NCBI GenBank assembly: GCA_946415795.1
Contig: CAMKTW010000010.1
Coordinates: 1 to 17,298, forward strand
From: an uncultured Bacteroidales bacterium
Lineage (GTDB): Bacteria; Bacteroidota; Bacteroidia; Bacteroidales; UBA932
DNA length: 17,298 nt
Direction of reading: 5' to 3'
Numbering within the stretch: position 1 is the first letter of the stretch; every line of letters starts with the position of its first letter. A program made the position numbers and the translations under genes. The notes under the pieces are model-generated. The model worked only from the letters and a program-made list of their open reading frames with translations. It did not search any database and was not told the DNA's origin. This document shows positions 8,762 to 14,921 of the stretch, piece after piece.

Positions 8762-9325
8762 CTAACTGTTATTATTGCCAAAGAAATATTTCCACAGGGG
8801 AGCCGCCATCAGCGCCTGCAGGATCTGGTTGTTCTCCAGCAGGCTGCGGACATACTTGGGACGCTTCAGGAATACCTCAATATCTTCAGTAGCATCCAGG
8901 CTCTGGCCAGACACCCTCTTGACGCCGACAGCCAGGAAACTGTGCGCCAGGTTGTTGCTGGTAGCGGGATTGGGAGATAGGGTCATCCACGGCTGCCACT
9001 GCCCTCCCGCATATCCGGTCTCTTCCAGCAATTCCCGTTGAGCCGCCTCCAGCGGGGTCTCCCCCTCCTCTATCACTCCGCACGGCAGCTCATAGCAAGT
9101 GTTGCCCAGCCCGTGGCGGTATTGCCTCTCAAGCACTATGTAACCATCTTCCGTCACGGCTATTATGTTTACCCAGTCGGGATATTCCAGCACATAATAC
9201 TCATTGTTGATGCGTCCGTCCGGGAGTTCCGCCCTGTCCCTGCGGGCCGTCAGCCACGGCCTGCGTATCAGATACTCGCTCTCAAGCACCTTCCACTTGC
9301 GGTCTTCATTTATAGTGTTTTCCAT
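8762..9325 (-). CDS. NUDIX hydrolase, ADP-ribose-pyrophosphatase-like
   Basis: The 187-residue protein contains a perfect Nudix box at residues 83-105: G-x5-E-x7-RELLEETGY, with the metal-binding REx2EE glutamates. The surrounding fold, with YVLEYPDWVNIIAVTEDGYIVLERQYRHG split across 44-72 and SPNPATSNN at 117-125, resembles ADP-ribose or nucleoside-diphosphate-sugar pyrophosphatases, which hydrolyse X-linked nucleoside diphosphates in the cytoplasm. The exact substrate cannot be read from the sequence. I chose ATG at 9325 over an upstream TTG at 9340, because that TTG overlaps the -7 promoter element at 9345-9338. It is the first gene of an operon with the MMPL transporter (5-nt gap). Confidence 0.9.
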   Translation of the reverse strand: MENTINEDRKWKVLESEYLIRRPWLTARRDRAELPDGRINNEYYVLEYPDWVNIIAVTEDGYIVLERQYRHGLGNTCYELPCGVIEEGETPLEAAQRELLEETGYAGGQWQPWMTLSPNPATSNNLAHSFLAVGVKRVSGQSLDATEDIEVFLKRPKYVRSLLENNQILQALMAAPLWKYFFGNNNS

Positions 9326-9337
9326 AGCTTCAATTTG

Positions 9338-9345
9338 CAAAGATA
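9338..9345 (-). promoter_or_regulatory. -7 promoter element upstream of the NUDIX gene
   Basis: The minus strand reads TATCTTTG, an exact match to the Bacteroidetes -7 consensus TAnnTTTG, about 13 nt upstream of the NUDIX start. I find no convincing -33 TTTG at the right distance. The implied leader is very short. Confidence 0.5.
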
Positions 9346-9408
9346 CGTTAATTATTTGCGATTCGATTTTTTGCGGAATGAAAAAGGTTGTTTACCTTAC
9401 GCGGTGTT

Positions 9409-10200
9409 ATGGAAATCAGAATAGAGAATATCATTGATGTGGTCAAGGAGGCCTCGACGCTTATGGTGCGCTCAGGGTTTGAGGTCCACGACAAGGGTTC
9501 GCGTGAGAACCTGGTGACATCATCCGACCTGGCGGTGCAGGATTTCCTGACCGGACGGCTGTCGGCGCTATTGCCCGGCAGCGGTTTCCTATGCGAAGAA
9601 GAGGACTTGAAAGACATCGCCGGGCACGAATATGTATGGATCATCGACCCGATAGACGGCACGGCCAATTACGCCCGCGGCAACGAGAATTGCTGCATAA
9701 GCGTGGCGCTCGTGCGCAACGGAGAGCAGTATATGGGTGTGATTTACAGCCCCTGGCGGGGAGAGCTCTACTGGGCTGAAAAGGGCTGCGGAGCATATTG
9801 CAACGGTAAACCCATCCACGTTTCTGACCGCTCTTATGAGAACGGACTCCTGTTCACCGCAATGAGCACCTATCACAAAGAGTGGGCAAAGTATTGCAGC
9901 GATATCATCTATGACATCTACCTGGACTGCAACGATGTGCGGCGTACCGGCTCCGCTGCCGTAGAGCTGTGCCTTATGGCGTCCGGCTATGCCGACCTTT
10001 ATTTTGAACTTCGACTGATGCCGTGGGACTATGCCGCCGCCACACTTATCCTTACAGAGGCCGGCGGCGCGGTGTGCAGTTTTGACACTGGCCTCCCCTC
10101 CCTGAGCGTACCCTCTATGGTCATCGCCGCCAACAACCCGTCGAGCTGCCGCCGTATCCTGGATGTGGTCCGCCGCCACCTCAAGGCGCTGCCGTATTGA
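9409..10200 (+). CDS. Inositol-monophosphatase-family phosphatase
   Basis: The 263-residue protein has the Mg2+/Li+-dependent phosphatase signatures in order: LVTSSDLAVQ (35-44), a metal-binding EEE run (63-65), WIIDPIDGTANYA (77-89, with Asp80 and Asp83), and WDYAAATLILTEAGG (206-220, with Asp207). Length is normal for SuhB/CysQ-type enzymes. Such enzymes dephosphorylate inositol phosphate, 3'-phosphoadenosine nucleotides or fructose 1,6-bisphosphate, and the substrate is not determined here. I chose ATG at 9409; a TTG at 9388 is in frame, but the residues it adds do not look like family sequence. A weak promoter is possible (TTTG at 9370-9373, 19-nt gap, TACCTTAC at 9393-9400), which would make the message almost leaderless. 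It is divergent from the NUDIX operon. Confidence 0.9.
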   Translation: MEIRIENIIDVVKEASTLMVRSGFEVHDKGSRENLVTSSDLAVQDFLTGRLSALLPGSGFLCEEEDLKDIAGHEYVWIIDPIDGTANYARGNENCCISVALVRNGEQYMGVIYSPWRGELYWAEKGCGAYCNGKPIHVSDRSYENGLLFTAMSTYHKEWAKYCSDIIYDIYLDCNDVRRTGSAAVELCLMASGYADLYFELRLMPWDYAAATLILTEAGGAVCSFDTGLPSLSVPSMVIAANNPSSCRRILDVVRRHLKALPY

Positions 10201-10241
10201 TCCGCAATGATATGTCCGTTTGCGGATAACTCCTGCCCACA

Positions 10242-10274
10242 TTGTACCAGTGATTTTAATTATTTGTATCTTTG
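10242..10274 (+). promoter_or_regulatory. Promoter for the tandem lipoprotein operon
   Basis: The -7 element TATCTTTG at 10267-10274 matches the consensus exactly. A possible -33 TTG lies at 10242-10244, with a slightly long 22-nt spacer. The expected transcript start, near 10281, leaves about 15 nt before ATG at 10296. Because the element covers an in-frame TTG at 10272, that codon cannot be the translation start. Confidence 0.55.
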
Positions 10275-10295
10275 TGTACCAACAGCAAATCCAAT

Positions 10296-11942
10296 ATGAT
10301 GAGAGTATCCAGTCTTATGATTGCCCTTTCCTGCGCCCTTTTTCTGGCAGGATGCAAACAGGGCTCAAACACATCTACGATGATGGTCCCCAGGATTCCC
10401 GTTTACAATTCTCAGGGACTTCCCGGACCTGAACACAGCAGGGGCCATCAAACCATTCTTGACCACGAAGTTGTCGTCAAGGACGGGTGGCTGCAGCCCT
10501 GGCTGAACTACGACAGCCTGATGGTCTGGTCTATGAATTTCCTGATAGACGGCCCGCTGTTCGATATGCCCGAAGGCCTGCTTCCGGGTTACATCGTGAC
10601 ATCTTCTTTCGGCACCTACAGAGGCGCTTATGTTGACGTCCTGCCTGAAGACCGGATTTACCGCGAGCGCCGTGTAGTCAACAATCAGGGGAGCAATGTC
10701 TATTTTGCGATGAAGCTTTTCCGCTATTACTATCCATATACCGGAGACATCCGGGCGCTGGTTCCCGTGAAAGACTTTTTGGACAGGATGCTGATGTTCA
10801 TCACTCCCGACGACTGGGCGTGGCCGGGAATGGTCCGCACCCAGGACAACGACGACCCTGACGGAATCTATCTGGACGAAAGGCTCGAGCCGGACAAAGC
10901 CGCGATGGTTGGCGTAGCCTTTATGGATTATGCGCGCTATACCGGCGAGGAGAAATACAAGGCGATGGGTGAGCATATTGCCGAATTGCTCTTAAAGAAC
11001 ATCCAGGAGGGGTCCGACAAAGAATCTCCCCTGCCCTTCAGGGTGAATATGCGCACCGGAGAGACGGAGGATGCCTATTCGTCCGATATGATTTTCGTAG
11101 TGGAATTCCTGGACAAGTTTCTTGACGGCGAAACATCCCTGGACAAGACCCAGGTTCAGGCCAAGAGAGATATGGTCTTCAACTGGATAATGGATAATCC
11201 TGTGAAAAACGGCCTCTGGTCCGGCTATTTCGAGGATATCGACAGCGAGTGCCTGACCAATATGAACCAGTTTGCCCCGATGGAAACCGCAAGGTATCTG
11301 CTTAACCATCCGGAAACCTGCAAGGACTACAAACAAGTTGTCCTGGATCTCCTGGCCTTTGTAAAGGGCCGCTTTGGAGGCACCGTGCGTTTTGGCGGAG
11401 TCAGCATCTGCGAGCAGGACGACTGCTTCCTTGAGATGAGCAGCCACACTGCACGCTACGGCTCGGTTCTGGCCAGATGGGCACGCGAGACTGGCTGCGA
11501 ACAGGCCAAAAACGAGGCTCTCGCCACCCTGGCTCTCTCTGAATATTCTGCATACAATCACACCTCCAAAGGGAATATATCCGTTAATTCCGTAGGAATA
11601 GAATGGTACCCTATCTGGTATTCCGACAGCTATTTCGACTATCTGCCCCACTTCTTCGAGGGTATGGCCGCCTGGCCGGAAATTATCCCGGATGGCACCG
11701 ACCACATATTCAGCACTACCTGTATGCTAAAGGATGTGGAATACGCCCCGGGCAGCATAAAATACACTGCAATAGAGCCTGACGGTACCGAACGGATCAA
11801 GCTTTCTTTCAGACCCAAAGTCCTCTCCGGCGGCAAGCCCCTAGCCAAATCCGCCTGGAGTTTCGGCACCTGGAATGATTGCGACAACATCCTCACAATC
11901 AACCGCAAAGATGTTACCGATATAGAAATCGTGAAAGAATAG
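10296..11942 (+). CDS. Lipoprotein of unrecognised family, probable alpha/alpha-toroid enzyme (paralog 1)
   Basis: The 548-residue protein starts with a lipoprotein signal peptide whose lipobox LAGC places the lipidated cysteine at residue 20, so it is exported and membrane-anchored. I do not recognise the family. The body (about 60-460) is rich in amphipathic helices with aromatic and acidic pockets: WLQPWLNYDSLMVWSMNFL (65-83), YFAMKLFRYYYPYTGD (136-151), DWAWPGMVRTQDNDDPDG (173-190), SHTARYGSVLARWARETG (383-400) and WYSDSYFDYLPHFFEGM (441-457). This pattern suggests an (alpha/alpha) six-hairpin fold like many carbohydrate-active enzymes; that is inference. The last 75 residues look like a beta-sandwich. 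The downstream gene is a paralog 5 nt away, so both are probably co-transcribed. No catalytic residues can be assigned with confidence. Confidence 0.82.
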   Translation: MMRVSSLMIALSCALFLAGCKQGSNTSTMMVPRIPVYNSQGLPGPEHSRGHQTILDHEVVVKDGWLQPWLNYDSLMVWSMNFLIDGPLFDMPEGLLPGYIVTSSFGTYRGAYVDVLPEDRIYRERRVVNNQGSNVYFAMKLFRYYYPYTGDIRALVPVKDFLDRMLMFITPDDWAWPGMVRTQDNDDPDGIYLDERLEPDKAAMVGVAFMDYARYTGEEKYKAMGEHIAELLLKNIQEGSDKESPLPFRVNMRTGETEDAYSSDMIFVVEFLDKFLDGETSLDKTQVQAKRDMVFNWIMDNPVKNGLWSGYFEDIDSECLTNMNQFAPMETARYLLNHPETCKDYKQVVLDLLAFVKGRFGGTVRFGGVSICEQDDCFLEMSSHTARYGSVLARWARETGCEQAKNEALATLALSEYSAYNHTSKGNISVNSVGIEWYPIWYSDSYFDYLPHFFEGMAAWPEIIPDGTDHIFSTTCMLKDVEYAPGSIKYTAIEPDGTERIKLSFRPKVLSGGKPLAKSAWSFGTWNDCDNILTINRKDVTDIEIVKE

Positions 11943-11947
11943 GCAAT

Positions 11948-13582
11948 ATGAAAAGGTTTTTGATTCCGCTTGTCTGCATACTTGCCCTGGCAGGCTGCAG
12001 GCCGGTCTCCCATGCCCCAGTGATGACCCCCAGGATTCGTAGCTACAACGCGCAAGGCCTCCCTGGGCCTGACTTTTCAGATTTTGAGCATAGCTTTTTC
12101 GAGCACTATTTTAAAGTAAAAGACGGCTGGATGCAGCCATGGCTGGACTATGACAGCCTTATGGTCTGGTCTATGAACTTCTTGATGGACGGTCCGCTGG
12201 TGAAAACCGGGGAAGGCTTGCTTGCTGGCTATCTTGTGACCGCTTCTTACGAGATAGAGCGTATGGTCTTTCCCGAACTGCTGACCCAAGACCGCATCTG
12301 GGGCGGCAACCTGTATCCCAACAACCAGGGCGGCAACGCATATTTTGCGATGAAACTGTTCCGCTATTATTATCCTTATACAGGCGACATAAGGGCGCTG
12401 GTGCCCGTAAAGAAACTGCTGGACAGGATGCTGATGTTCCCCACGCCCGGCGACTGGGCATGGCCGGGAATGGTCCGCACGCAAGATAACGAAGACCCCG
12501 ACGGGATCTATATGGACGAACTGCTGGAGCCGGACAAGGCCGCAATGGTGGGCATTGCATATATGGATTATGCCGAATACAGCGCAGAGCAGAAGTACTC
12601 TGCGATTGCAGAGCATATCGCAGAGTTGCTTATGGCTAATATCAAAGAGGGCAGCGACAAGGCATCTCCACTTCCGTTCAGGCTGAATATGCGCACCGGC
12701 GAAGTGGAAGATCCCTACACTGCCAACATGATCTTCGTGGTGGAATTCTTCGACAAGATTCTCGCCAGCGATATGTCCCTGGATATGGCCCAAGTCAAGG
12801 CAAAGCGGGACCTGGTGTTCGACTGGATAATGGAATATCCCATGAAAACAGACTACTGGTCCGGCTACTTCGAGGATATCAGAAGCAACCATCCGACCAA
12901 TATAAACCAGTTCTCCCCTATGGAAACTGCCAGGTATCTGTTGGGTAATCCGGATGCCTGCAAAGATTACAAGCAGATTGTACTGGACCTGCTTGCCCTT
13001 GTCAAAGGGCGTTTCGGGGGCGTCGTGAATTATGGCGGTGTCAGCATTAAAGAGCAGGATGCCTGCTATTACGATATGGGCAGCCATACTGCGCGCTACG
13101 GCTCCGTGCTGGCCCGCTGGGCTCGCGAGACGGGCTGCGAGCAGGCAAAGAACGAGGCTCTCGCCACCCTGGCCCTTGCCGAATATTCGGCATACAACCA
13201 TACTTCCAAGGGCAATATCGCCGTCAACTCTACCGGTATGGAATGGGCAGGTGTATGGTATTCCGACAGTTATTTCGATTATCTGCCGCATTTCTTCGAG
13301 GGTATGGTGGCCTTTCCGGAGATTATTCCTGAAGGCACCGACCATATCTTCAGCACCAGTTGTATGCTTAAAGACGTGCAATACGGCCCAGGCAGCGTCA
13401 AATACACCGCAATGGAGGCCGACGGTACCGAACGGATCAAGCTTTCCTTCAGACCGAAGGTACTTTCCGGCGGCAAGCCCCTGGCCAAATCCGCCTGGAG
13501 TTTCGGCACCTGGAATGACTGCGACAACATCCTCACAATCAACCGTAAGGATGTCACCGACATCGAAATCGTAAGGAAATAG
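11948..13582 (+). CDS. Lipoprotein of unrecognised family, tandem paralog 2
   Basis: The 544-residue protein has the lipobox LAGC with the cysteine at residue 17. It aligns with the preceding gene over its whole length. The blocks that remain nearly invariant (the DGW-QPWL-YDSLMVWSMNFL region, YFAMKLFRYYYPYTGDIRAL, the WAWPGMVRTQDN region, SHTARYGSVLARWARETG and WYSDSYFDYLPHFFEGM) are probably the fold core or active site. Divergence is concentrated near the N-terminus (about 30-55 and 95-125), which could alter substrate choice. The final 51 residues before the last two are identical to those of paralog 1. I chose ATG at 11948, 5 nt after the upstream stop. The gene ends 8 nt from the stop of the convergent SGNH hydrolase gene. 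Confidence 0.82.
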   Translation: MKRFLIPLVCILALAGCRPVSHAPVMTPRIRSYNAQGLPGPDFSDFEHSFFEHYFKVKDGWMQPWLDYDSLMVWSMNFLMDGPLVKTGEGLLAGYLVTASYEIERMVFPELLTQDRIWGGNLYPNNQGGNAYFAMKLFRYYYPYTGDIRALVPVKKLLDRMLMFPTPGDWAWPGMVRTQDNEDPDGIYMDELLEPDKAAMVGIAYMDYAEYSAEQKYSAIAEHIAELLMANIKEGSDKASPLPFRLNMRTGEVEDPYTANMIFVVEFFDKILASDMSLDMAQVKAKRDLVFDWIMEYPMKTDYWSGYFEDIRSNHPTNINQFSPMETARYLLGNPDACKDYKQIVLDLLALVKGRFGGVVNYGGVSIKEQDACYYDMGSHTARYGSVLARWARETGCEQAKNEALATLALAEYSAYNHTSKGNIAVNSTGMEWAGVWYSDSYFDYLPHFFEGMVAFPEIIPEGTDHIFSTSCMLKDVQYGPGSVKYTAMEADGTERIKLSFRPKVLSGGKPLAKSAWSFGTWNDCDNILTINRKDVTDIEIVRK

Positions 13583-13590
13583 CCGGCGTC

Positions 13591-14385
13591 CTACTTCACA
13601 AGACTGATATCTGAGAAATCCTTAAGGTTGTTCTCAATTATCCAGTTGATGTAGGTCATAAATGTCCAGGCCATCAGCTGATAGCCGGCGGCGTTCATAT
13701 GCCCCTTTTCAAAATAGCGCTCCTTTAGCTGCGGGTCATTGAAATCCTGCCCGTACTTCTCCAGGTCAATCAGGTAAACATTGTCAAAGATTTCCGGCAT
13801 CTTGCGGATTTCTGTGCTGAACTCCTCCTTGCCGTAGAGGGTGGGCAGCGTCACCACAAAGAAACGTGCACGCGGCTGCAGACTCTTGACGCGCTGGATT
13901 ATGCCGCCATAATAACCTATAAAGGTCTCCGCATTCTTTTTATAATCATCCAGATTGATGTCCTTATATGCATCTCCGGCCTCGAAACCGTTCCGGTCAT
14001 TGCATCCCAATGCAATGATATACGCCTGGCAGGGATGCGCCTTGGCGCTGATGTCGGCATTGCGGTTCAGAGGGTAGTCCCAGAAATCCTCTATCCATCC
14101 CCTGGCCGTTTCTCCACCCTGGGAGAAATTATATCCAACGGCGCCGCCAATCGCGGCCACGATACGCTGGCCCCAGGAATATTCATATACATCGTGCCAG
14201 ACGGTGGAGCCGTCCTCCCTGGCGTATTCGTGCTCTCCGCTGCAAAGGGAATCCCCGATGAATCCCCATCGGTGAATGATAGTACACCAGCCGGGCTGCT
14301 GCGATATAGTGGCAATCGGATTAATCTCCTGGGCTTGAGCCGCGCAGGTTGCGAGAATAAAAATGGCGGTAATGAGTCTTTTCAT
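13591..14385 (-). CDS. Secreted SGNH/GDSL-family hydrolase
   Basis: The 264-residue protein has a Sec signal peptide (hydrophobic 4-16, probable cleavage after AQA near 18). The SGNH blocks are in order: GDSL at 44-47 with nucleophile Ser46, block II SQGGETARGW (88-97), block III GCND with Asn129, and catalytic His229 in GHMNAAGY. The usual Asp three residues before the His is replaced by Glu226 (ExxH rather than DxxH). The family hydrolyses esters such as acetylated sugars or lipids in the periplasm or outside the cell; the substrate is unknown. I chose ATG at 14385 (MKRLITAIF) because the upstream in-frame extension begins before the promoter -7 element. It is convergent with the lipoprotein pair and may act on the same material, which is inference only. 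Confidence 0.88.
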   Translation of the reverse strand: MKRLITAIFILATCAAQAQEINPIATISQQPGWCTIIHRWGFIGDSLCSGEHEYAREDGSTVWHDVYEYSWGQRIVAAIGGAVGYNFSQGGETARGWIEDFWDYPLNRNADISAKAHPCQAYIIALGCNDRNGFEAGDAYKDINLDDYKKNAETFIGYYGGIIQRVKSLQPRARFFVVTLPTLYGKEEFSTEIRKMPEIFDNVYLIDLEKYGQDFNDPQLKERYFEKGHMNAAGYQLMAWTFMTYINWIIENNLKDFSDISLVK

Positions 14386-14400
14386 AGTTCTTGCTTTTTG

Positions 14401-14408
14401 CAAAGATA
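14401..14408 (-). promoter_or_regulatory. -7 promoter element of the SGNH hydrolase gene
   Basis: The minus strand reads TATCTTTG, 15 nt upstream of ATG at 14385. A TTTG lies only 13 nt further upstream, too close for a standard -33, so only the -7 element is well supported. Confidence 0.5.
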
Positions 14409-14436
14409 TAATATCGATTCTCAAAAATCACTTTCG

Positions 14437-14463
14437 TTTGGTCAAATAAATTTCATATATTTG
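14437..14463 (+). promoter_or_regulatory. Promoter of the tRNA-Ser gene
   Basis: The -7 element TATATTTG (14456-14463) matches TAnnTTTG and lies 24 nt upstream of the mature tRNA. A TTTG at 14437-14440 could serve as the -33, but the 15-nt spacer is short. The TTTCG just before it fits the spacing better but the sequence less well. Confidence 0.5.
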
Positions 14464-14487
14464 CAGTCCCGTTAGATAAATGGGCAA

Positions 14488-14575
14488 GGAGAGGTGGTAG
14501 AGTGGTCGATTACGGCAGTCTTGAAAACTGTTGAACGGCGACGTTCCGGGGGTTCGAATCCCTCCCTCTCCGCCA
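14488..14575 (+). tRNA. tRNA-Ser (anticodon UGA)
   Basis: The acceptor strands GGAGAGG (14488-14494) and CCTCTCC (14565-14571) pair fully, followed by discriminator G and an encoded CCA (14573-14575). The D-arm region contains GTGGTAGAGTGGTCGA. The anticodon loop CTTGAAA is closed by GCAGT/ACTGT and places TGA at 14522-14524, which reads UCA serine codons. A long variable arm (GAAC...GTTC) makes it a class II tRNA, as expected for serine. The T-arm GGTTCGAATCC is canonical. Total length is 88 nt including CCA. Confidence 0.95.
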
Positions 14576-14584
14576 AAGCGGAAG

Positions 14585-14623
14585 AAAAATAGCGCAACGA
14601 GCTTGCTCGATTGCGCTATTTTT
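14585..14623 (+). terminator. Strong, probably bidirectional intrinsic terminator after tRNA-Ser
   Basis: A long inverted repeat pairs AAAAATAGCGCAA plus CGAGC with GCTCG plus ATTGCGCTATTTTT, with a single bulged base and a TT loop. It is flanked by an A-run on the left and a T-run on the right, so it can terminate the tRNA transcript and also transcripts arriving on the minus strand from the serine hydrolase. Confidence 0.8.
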
Positions 14624-14657
14624 ATGACGGTTTGGCAAGCCCCCGCCGCAGGCGGGG

Positions 14658-14697
14658 GAGGGAATGCGCAGGCGCGCTAGCGCCGAGCACAATCCCG
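14658..14697. repeat. Palindromic intergenic repeat, copy A
   Basis: This 40-nt unit begins GAGGGAATGCGCA and ends GAGCACAATCCCG, with a central hairpin GGCGC-GCTA-GCGCC. It is 37/40 identical to copy B, and the differences fall in and next to the hairpin loop. Confidence 0.8.
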
Positions 14698-14744
14698 GAG
14701 AGGTTTAAAGCTGAGCTTTCCGAGTGGCAGCCGTTCACAGAAAA

Positions 14745-14771
14745 GAAGCCACGAGCATTGCTCGTGACTTC
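14745..14771. repeat. 27-nt near-perfect inverted repeat
   Basis: Four outer pairs (GAAG/CTTC), one C-A mismatch and eight inner pairs (CACGAGCA/TGCTCGTG) surround a single central T. The core, ACGAGC-TTGCTCG, resembles the tip of the tRNA terminator hairpin at 14597-14609. There is no T-run, so it is unlikely to be a terminator by itself. Confidence 0.6.
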
Positions 14772-14812
14772 CATCGCCCCATTCTTTGCAAGAGCCCCAG
14801 CGGCGAGCGTTT

Positions 14813-14852
14813 GAGGGAATGCGCAGGCGCATCAGCGCCGAGCACAATCCCG
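14813..14852. repeat. Palindromic intergenic repeat, copy B
   Basis: This is a 40-nt unit with the same ends as copy A and central hairpin GGCGC-ATCA-GCGCC. The stem is identical to that of copy A while the loop has changed, as expected if the structure is maintained. Confidence 0.8.
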
Positions 14853-14860
14853 AGCTCCGC

Positions 14861-14897
14861 GAGGGAATGTACAGCCCGCAGAGCGAGCACAATCCCG
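14861..14897. repeat. Palindromic intergenic repeat, copy C (degenerate)
   Basis: This 37-nt unit keeps the GAGGGAATG start and the AGCACAATCCCG end, but its centre (TACAGCCCGCAGAGCG) has lost the GGCGC/GCGCC stem. It follows copy B after 8 nt and lies 24 nt before the serine hydrolase stop codon. Confidence 0.65.
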
Positions 14898-14921
14898 CTA
14901 AGTATCCTAGAAAAATTATCC

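Larger units (their letters stand above)
14576..14921. other. Hairpin-rich intergenic region between tRNA-Ser and the serine hydrolase
   Basis: I see no credible gene in these 346 nt. They hold the tRNA terminator, a GC-rich hairpin (CCCCCGCC / GGCGGGGG, 14640-14658), a palindrome AAAGCTGAGCTTT (14707-14719), a 27-nt hairpin at 14745-14771 (GAAG and CACGAGCA pairing with TGCTCGTG and CTTC around one C-A mismatch), and three copies of a palindromic repeat (14658-14897). Short open frames here translate the repeats and the complement of the tRNA, and are spurious. Confidence 0.7.

Noticed and set aside
12077..13381. Minus-strand open frame of 434 codons within lipoprotein paralog 2
   Set aside because: A shadow frame. 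A similar antisense frame occurs in paralog 1 because the sense sequences are related, and the His/Val-rich composition is that of an antisense translation.
14569..14582. Small hairpin TCCGC-CAAA-GCGGA overlapping the tRNA 3' end
   Set aside because: It has only five pairs and competes with the stable acceptor stem; it is unlikely to matter beyond the precursor.
14510..14692. Minus-strand open frame with GRDSNPRNVAVQQ near its end
   Set aside because: It is the translated complement of the tRNA-Ser gene plus its terminator, a well-known kind of spurious annotation.
14697..14735. Possible tRNA-Ser remnant (GGAGAGG followed later by CCGAGTGG)
   Set aside because: The acceptor heptamer matches the nearby tRNA, but the spacing is wrong and no anticodon, variable or T-arm follows. 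It is probably coincidence next to the repeat end.
14658..14897. CRISPR array
   Set aside because: There are only three copies, spacing is irregular (115 and 8 nt), one copy is degenerate, and there are no cas genes.
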